A stretch of 6,035 bases of DNA from Bacteroidota bacterium (GTDB lineage: Bacteria; Bacteroidota; Bacteroidia; Flavobacteriales; Flavobacteriaceae), in NCBI GenBank assembly GCA_023457535.1, contig JAEWLN010000143.1, positions 1 to 6,035 on the forward strand. The letters are read 5' to 3'. The notes beneath the pieces are model-generated. The model worked only from the letters and a program-made list of their open reading frames with translations, did not search any database and had not been told where the DNA came from. Of the stretch, positions 5,968 to 6,035 are shown one piece after another (position 1 is the first letter of the stretch; every line of letters begins with the position of its first letter). A program made the translations under genes and the position numbers.

Positions 5968-6035
5968 AACACCTACCAAAAAAAACAGATACCGTAAACT
6001 TTAAGGCGCTTTCGCGATTTTAACCTGCATCACCG

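Noticed and set aside
6004..6022. Hairpin CGC-GAAA-GCG flanked by TTAA on the minus strand near the right edge
   Set aside because: The stem is only three base pairs plus a mismatched extension, and the T8 tract (minus strand) lies about 20 bases further on, too far for an intrinsic terminator.
6001..6035. Possible C-terminal end of an upstream minus-strand gene (reads VMQVKIAKAP then TAA)
   Set aside because: Only about ten open codons are visible, with no recognisable family; could be chance.

Overview
The window looks like chromosomal DNA of a Bacteroidetes bacterium, most likely a Flavobacteriaceae member. The evidence is a C-terminal gliding/type IX secretion sorting domain, coding sequences without strong Shine-Dalgarno sites, TAnnTTTG-like promoter boxes, and proteins that read like flavobacterial family members. 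By eye about half the bases are G+C, which is high for Flavobacterium. No mobile element, CRISPR array, tRNA or rRNA was seen.

Layout. Positions 1-1400 (+ strand) hold the 3' end of a large secreted, Ig-like-domain protein ending in a type B T9SS sorting domain. Positions 1401-1580 separate two convergent genes and contain a GC-rich, self-complementary element that resembles a repeat/structured RNA I associate with Flavobacterium intergenic regions. Everything after that is on the minus strand. In transcription order it reads: a ketoacyl-ACP synthase III-family enzyme (5876-4815), a small SAM-dependent methyltransferase-like protein (4755-4234), a family 2 glycosyltransferase (4190-3324), then after a 235-bp gap an MlaE-type permease (3088-2339) and its MlaF-type ATPase (2342-1581), which overlap by ATGA. 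Positions 5877-6035 are upstream sequence for the synthase.

How the genes may work together. MlaE and MlaF form the inner-membrane core of a lipid-transporting ABC system; its MCE-domain partner (MlaD) is not in the window. The synthase, methyltransferase and glycosyltransferase are spaced 59 and 43 bp apart and may be co-transcribed. Their chemistries (acyl condensation, methyl transfer, sugar transfer) next to a lipid transporter suggest envelope lipid or glycolipid metabolism, but this is inference from context; no substrate can be read from the sequence. I found no clearly new system. The most worthwhile item is the structured intergenic element at 1466-1560.
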